The notes beneath the pieces were generated by a model. The model had not been told where the DNA came from. It did not search any database and was given only the letters and a program-made list of their open reading frames with translations. Shown here piece by piece: positions 62,190 through 64,000 of a stretch of DNA of 64,000 bases. Every line of letters starts with the position of its first letter. Position 1 is the stretch's first letter. Source of the stretch: DRPG01 sp964655065 (GTDB lineage Bacteria > Myxococcota_A > UBA796 > GCA-2862545); the NCBI GenBank assembly GCA_964655065.1, contig CAZZLC010000007.1, forward strand, positions 1 through 64,000, in the 5' to 3' direction. The translations under genes were made by a program, and so were the position numbers.

Positions 62190-63014
62190 ATGGCTCACGT
62201 CGACGTCCGGTCAGACAACTTCGACACCGAGGTGATCGCCCGCTCGTACCAAGTCCCCGTGGTCGTCGACTTCTGGGCGGACTGGTGCGGTCCCTGTCGG
62301 GTCCTCGGCCCCGTCCTCGAGCGCCTCGCCGACGAGTCCGGTGGGAGCTGGGCGCTGGTCAAGATCGACACCACGCGCGCCCCCGATCTGGCCCAGGAAT
62401 TCGGTATCCAGGGCATTCCGGCCGTCAAGGCCTTCGTCGACGGCCAGGTCGTGGACGAGTTCGTCGGCGCGCTGCCCGAGGGTCGGATCCGGGACTGGCT
62501 GAAGGGATTCGTCGTCGACGAGGCCGACGAGCTCGTCACGAAGGGCGACGCGGCACGACAGTCCGACCCCGAGGTCGCAAGAGCGAGGTATGCGGAAGCG
62601 CTCGGCCTTCGAGAGCACCCCGCCGCCCTCCTCGGTCTCGCGGAGCTCTCCCCCCCTACCGAGGCAAGGGCGCTGCTCGGTCGGCTTCCCGTCAAGCTCG
62701 ACGGGCCGCTCGCCGCGCGCAAGGCCGCGCTCGAGCTGGCCATCGAGGCTGGCGACGTCGACCCCGCCGAGCTCCGACGCAGGGTCGCGGCCAACCCCGA
62801 CGACCTCGACGCCCGCTGGGCCCTGGCCCATGCCCACGCCGCCCGGGGCGATCACGAGACCGCGCTCGAGCTCCTGCTGGAGCTGGTCCGAAGCCACCGG
62901 AGCTTCCGTGACGATGGAGCCCGCAAGGCGATGCTCGCCATCTTCGACGCCATCGGGTCCCAGACGCCGCTCGTCCACGAGTACCGACGCAAGCTCACCA
63001 ACGTGCTGTTCTGA
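62190..63014 (+). CDS. Thioredoxin-TPR protein, CnoX/YbbN-like
   Basis: 274 aa; the ATG follows GAGGAGAG. A thioredoxin domain (residues 1-110) has the active site WCGPC (Cys33/Cys36) and a cis-Pro segment 'GIQGIPAVKAF'. The rest is helical TPR-like ('ARYAEALGLREHPAAL', 'LAHAHAARGDHETALELLLEL'), the plan of CnoX/YbbN, a chaperone that holds oxidised or unfolded proteins for GroEL. The CxxC is complete, unlike E. coli CnoX. It precedes the serB gene by 110 bases. A cytoplasmic location is expected (no signal peptide). Confidence 0.88.
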   Translation: MAHVDVRSDNFDTEVIARSYQVPVVVDFWADWCGPCRVLGPVLERLADESGGSWALVKIDTTRAPDLAQEFGIQGIPAVKAFVDGQVVDEFVGALPEGRIRDWLKGFVVDEADELVTKGDAARQSDPEVARARYAEALGLREHPAALLGLAELSPPTEARALLGRLPVKLDGPLAARKAALELAIEAGDVDPAELRRRVAANPDDLDARWALAHAHAARGDHETALELLLELVRSHRSFRDDGARKAMLAIFDAIGSQTPLVHEYRRKLTNVLF

Positions 63015-63124
63015 CCGCTTCGGCCGAGCGGCGTGGCGTGGAGCGCGGCGCGAGGTTGGGTCGAGGGCACCTTCCACTGGGCACCCCAATCTCGAAATGG
63101 CATAGCCCCCGCGAGGAGGCCGCC

Positions 63125-64000
63125 CTGTCCCAATCCATCGTCCTCGTGACCGTCACGGGCCTCGACACCCCCGGAATCACCGCGAGCCTCGTCGAAGTGG
63201 TCGCCCGCGAGGGCGCCGAGCTGCTCGACGTCGAGCAGGTGGTCGTGCAGGGCCAGCTCACGCTCTGCCTGCTCCTCGGGAGCGTCGCCGACGCCCCGGT
63301 GCTCAAGGAGCTCCTGTTTGCCGCGAGTCAGCGGGGGCTCGCCACCACGTTCGCCGAGCTACCGTCGGATCCTGGACCGACAGGCACGCGACGGCTGGCG
63401 ATCACGGCCCTCGGTGACCCGCTCGAGGCACGCCACGTCGCCGCCATCGCGAGCACCCTCGCCGATCACGGCGCGAACATCGGAGCCATCGAGCGCCTCT
63501 CGGGGGCCGGGCTGTCCGCCATGGAGGTCCGCGCCGACCTCGCCGGCGACGACGACGCGGTGGCCACGCTCCGGAGCGCCCTGCTCCGTCTCGCGCTCGA
63601 GGACGACCTCGACCTCGCGGTGCAGCCTTACGGACTGTTGCGGCGCGGGATGCGCCTGTGCGCGATGGACATGGACTCCACGCTCGTCCAGGTCGAGGTG
63701 ATCGACGAGCTGGCCCGACTGCACGGGGTGGGTGACGCGGTCGCCCGGATCACGGCCGACGCGATGGCCGGCGAGCTCGACTACGAGGCGAGCCTCCGCC
63801 GTCGGGTGTCCCTCCTCGAGGGCCTCGACGCCGCGAGCGTGCAGGCGGTGGCGGACCGACTGCCGCTCACCGAGGGCGCGGAGGTCCTGGTGAGCACGCT
63901 GCAGCACCTGGGCTACCGCACCGCCGTGATCAGCGGCGGGTTCGACGTCGCGGCTCGACGCGTCCAGGAGCGCCTGGGCCTCGACCATGCCCACTCGAAC
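63125..64000 (+). CDS. serB: Phosphoserine phosphatase with N-terminal ACT domains (3' truncated)
   Basis: The frame is open to the window end (292 codons). The best ribosome site, GAGGAGG at 63112-63118, points to a rare CTG start at 63125; the next in-frame start is GTG at 63146, which would cut the first strand of the ACT domain. Two ACT-like segments ('IVLVTVTGLDTPGITASLVEVV' read in parts, and 'LAITALGDPLEARHVAAIA') precede the HAD catalytic core with D-x-D-x-T in 'CAMDMDSTLVQVEVIDEL' and 'AVISGGFDVAARRVQERLG'. SerB hydrolyses phosphoserine to serine in the cytoplasm; ACT domains bind the product for feedback. Confidence 0.88.
   Translation, partial: MSQSIVLVTVTGLDTPGITASLVEVVAREGAELLDVEQVVVQGQLTLCLLLGSVADAPVLKELLFAASQRGLATTFAELPSDPGPTGTRRLAITALGDPLEARHVAAIASTLADHGANIGAIERLSGAGLSAMEVRADLAGDDDAVATLRSALLRLALEDDLDLAVQPYGLLRRGMRLCAMDMDSTLVQVEVIDELARLHGVGDAVARITADAMAGELDYEASLRRRVSLLEGLDAASVQAVADRLPLTEGAEVLVSTLQHLGYRTAVISGGFDVAARRVQERLGLDHAHSN

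Overview
The window is GC-rich, gene-dense DNA from a Gram-negative bacterium, most likely a member of Myxococcota and probably a metagenome-assembled genome. The reasons are the many lipoproteins and Cys-rich surface proteins with Asp/Thr linkers, MopE-type D-x-D-x-D-G repeats, C-terminal 'Cys, hydrophobic helix, RRRR' tails resembling MYXO-CTERM, a Hanks-type kinase operon, and large TIR/STAND/WD40 proteins. No rRNA, tRNA, IS element, integrase or CRISPR array is visible, and no stretch over about 300 bases lacks a gene. Two 100-N gaps (2412-2511 and 42514-42613) are each flanked by the same 55 bp on both sides. Collapsing 155 bases at each gap restores one continuous reading frame, so both look like scaffolding artefacts.

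Layout. 1-9.3 kb: surface and envelope proteins (lamin-tail domain protein, lipoprotein, 5'-nucleotidase/lamin-tail lipoprotein, aldo/keto reductase, a VWA protein coupled to an OmpA protein). 9.3-13.5 kb: a leftward operon of Ser/Thr kinase, exported protein, Cys/Gly-rich lipoprotein and MAPEG protein. 13.7-19 kb: small membrane proteins, an amidase and a MopE-repeat lipoprotein. 19-26.3 kb: a leftward six-gene respiratory sulfur operon: 12-heme cytochrome c, Tat-exported molybdopterin oxidoreductase, four-cluster ferredoxin, NrfD/PsrC membrane subunit, and two YeeE/YedE transport proteins, the second fused to a rhodanese-like domain without its catalytic cysteine. 26.3-30.8 kb: a lone flagellin, a surface lipoprotein and an FAD monooxygenase. 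30.9-36 kb: the first TIR-nSTAND-TM-WD40 protein (1,684 aa).

36.8-39.2 kb: a membrane sulfatase-fold protein followed by a thioredoxin-fold lipoprotein in which an in-frame TGA sits exactly at the first position of a U-x-x-C redox motif and is followed by a bacterial SECIS-like hairpin. This is a likely selenoprotein that ordinary gene calling truncates. 39.2-46.4 kb: YbaK deacylase, an ECF sigma factor divergent from an FHA protein, NAD(P)HX epimerase, a small gene across the second gap, a globin divergent from a cyclic-nucleotide-binding protein, a subtilase and an orphan ParD-like antitoxin. 46.5-54.6 kb: a second TIR-nSTAND-TM-WD40 protein (about 1,620 aa) in an overlapping operon with a DUF3142 protein and a large exported TPR-like protein. 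55.6-61.2 kb: a rightward set of an MJ0619/Tes-like radical SAM protein, a Cys-rich methyltransferase, a mercuric-reductase-like flavoprotein and a maleylacetate-reductase/esterase fusion, preceded by a perfect inverted repeat. 61.3-64 kb: a tail-anchored low-complexity protein, a CnoX/YbbN-like thioredoxin and a SerB running off the end.

The most interesting items are the UxxC selenoprotein, the pair of membrane-split TIR-STAND-WD40 proteins (one in an operon with envelope proteins), and the radical-SAM operon.
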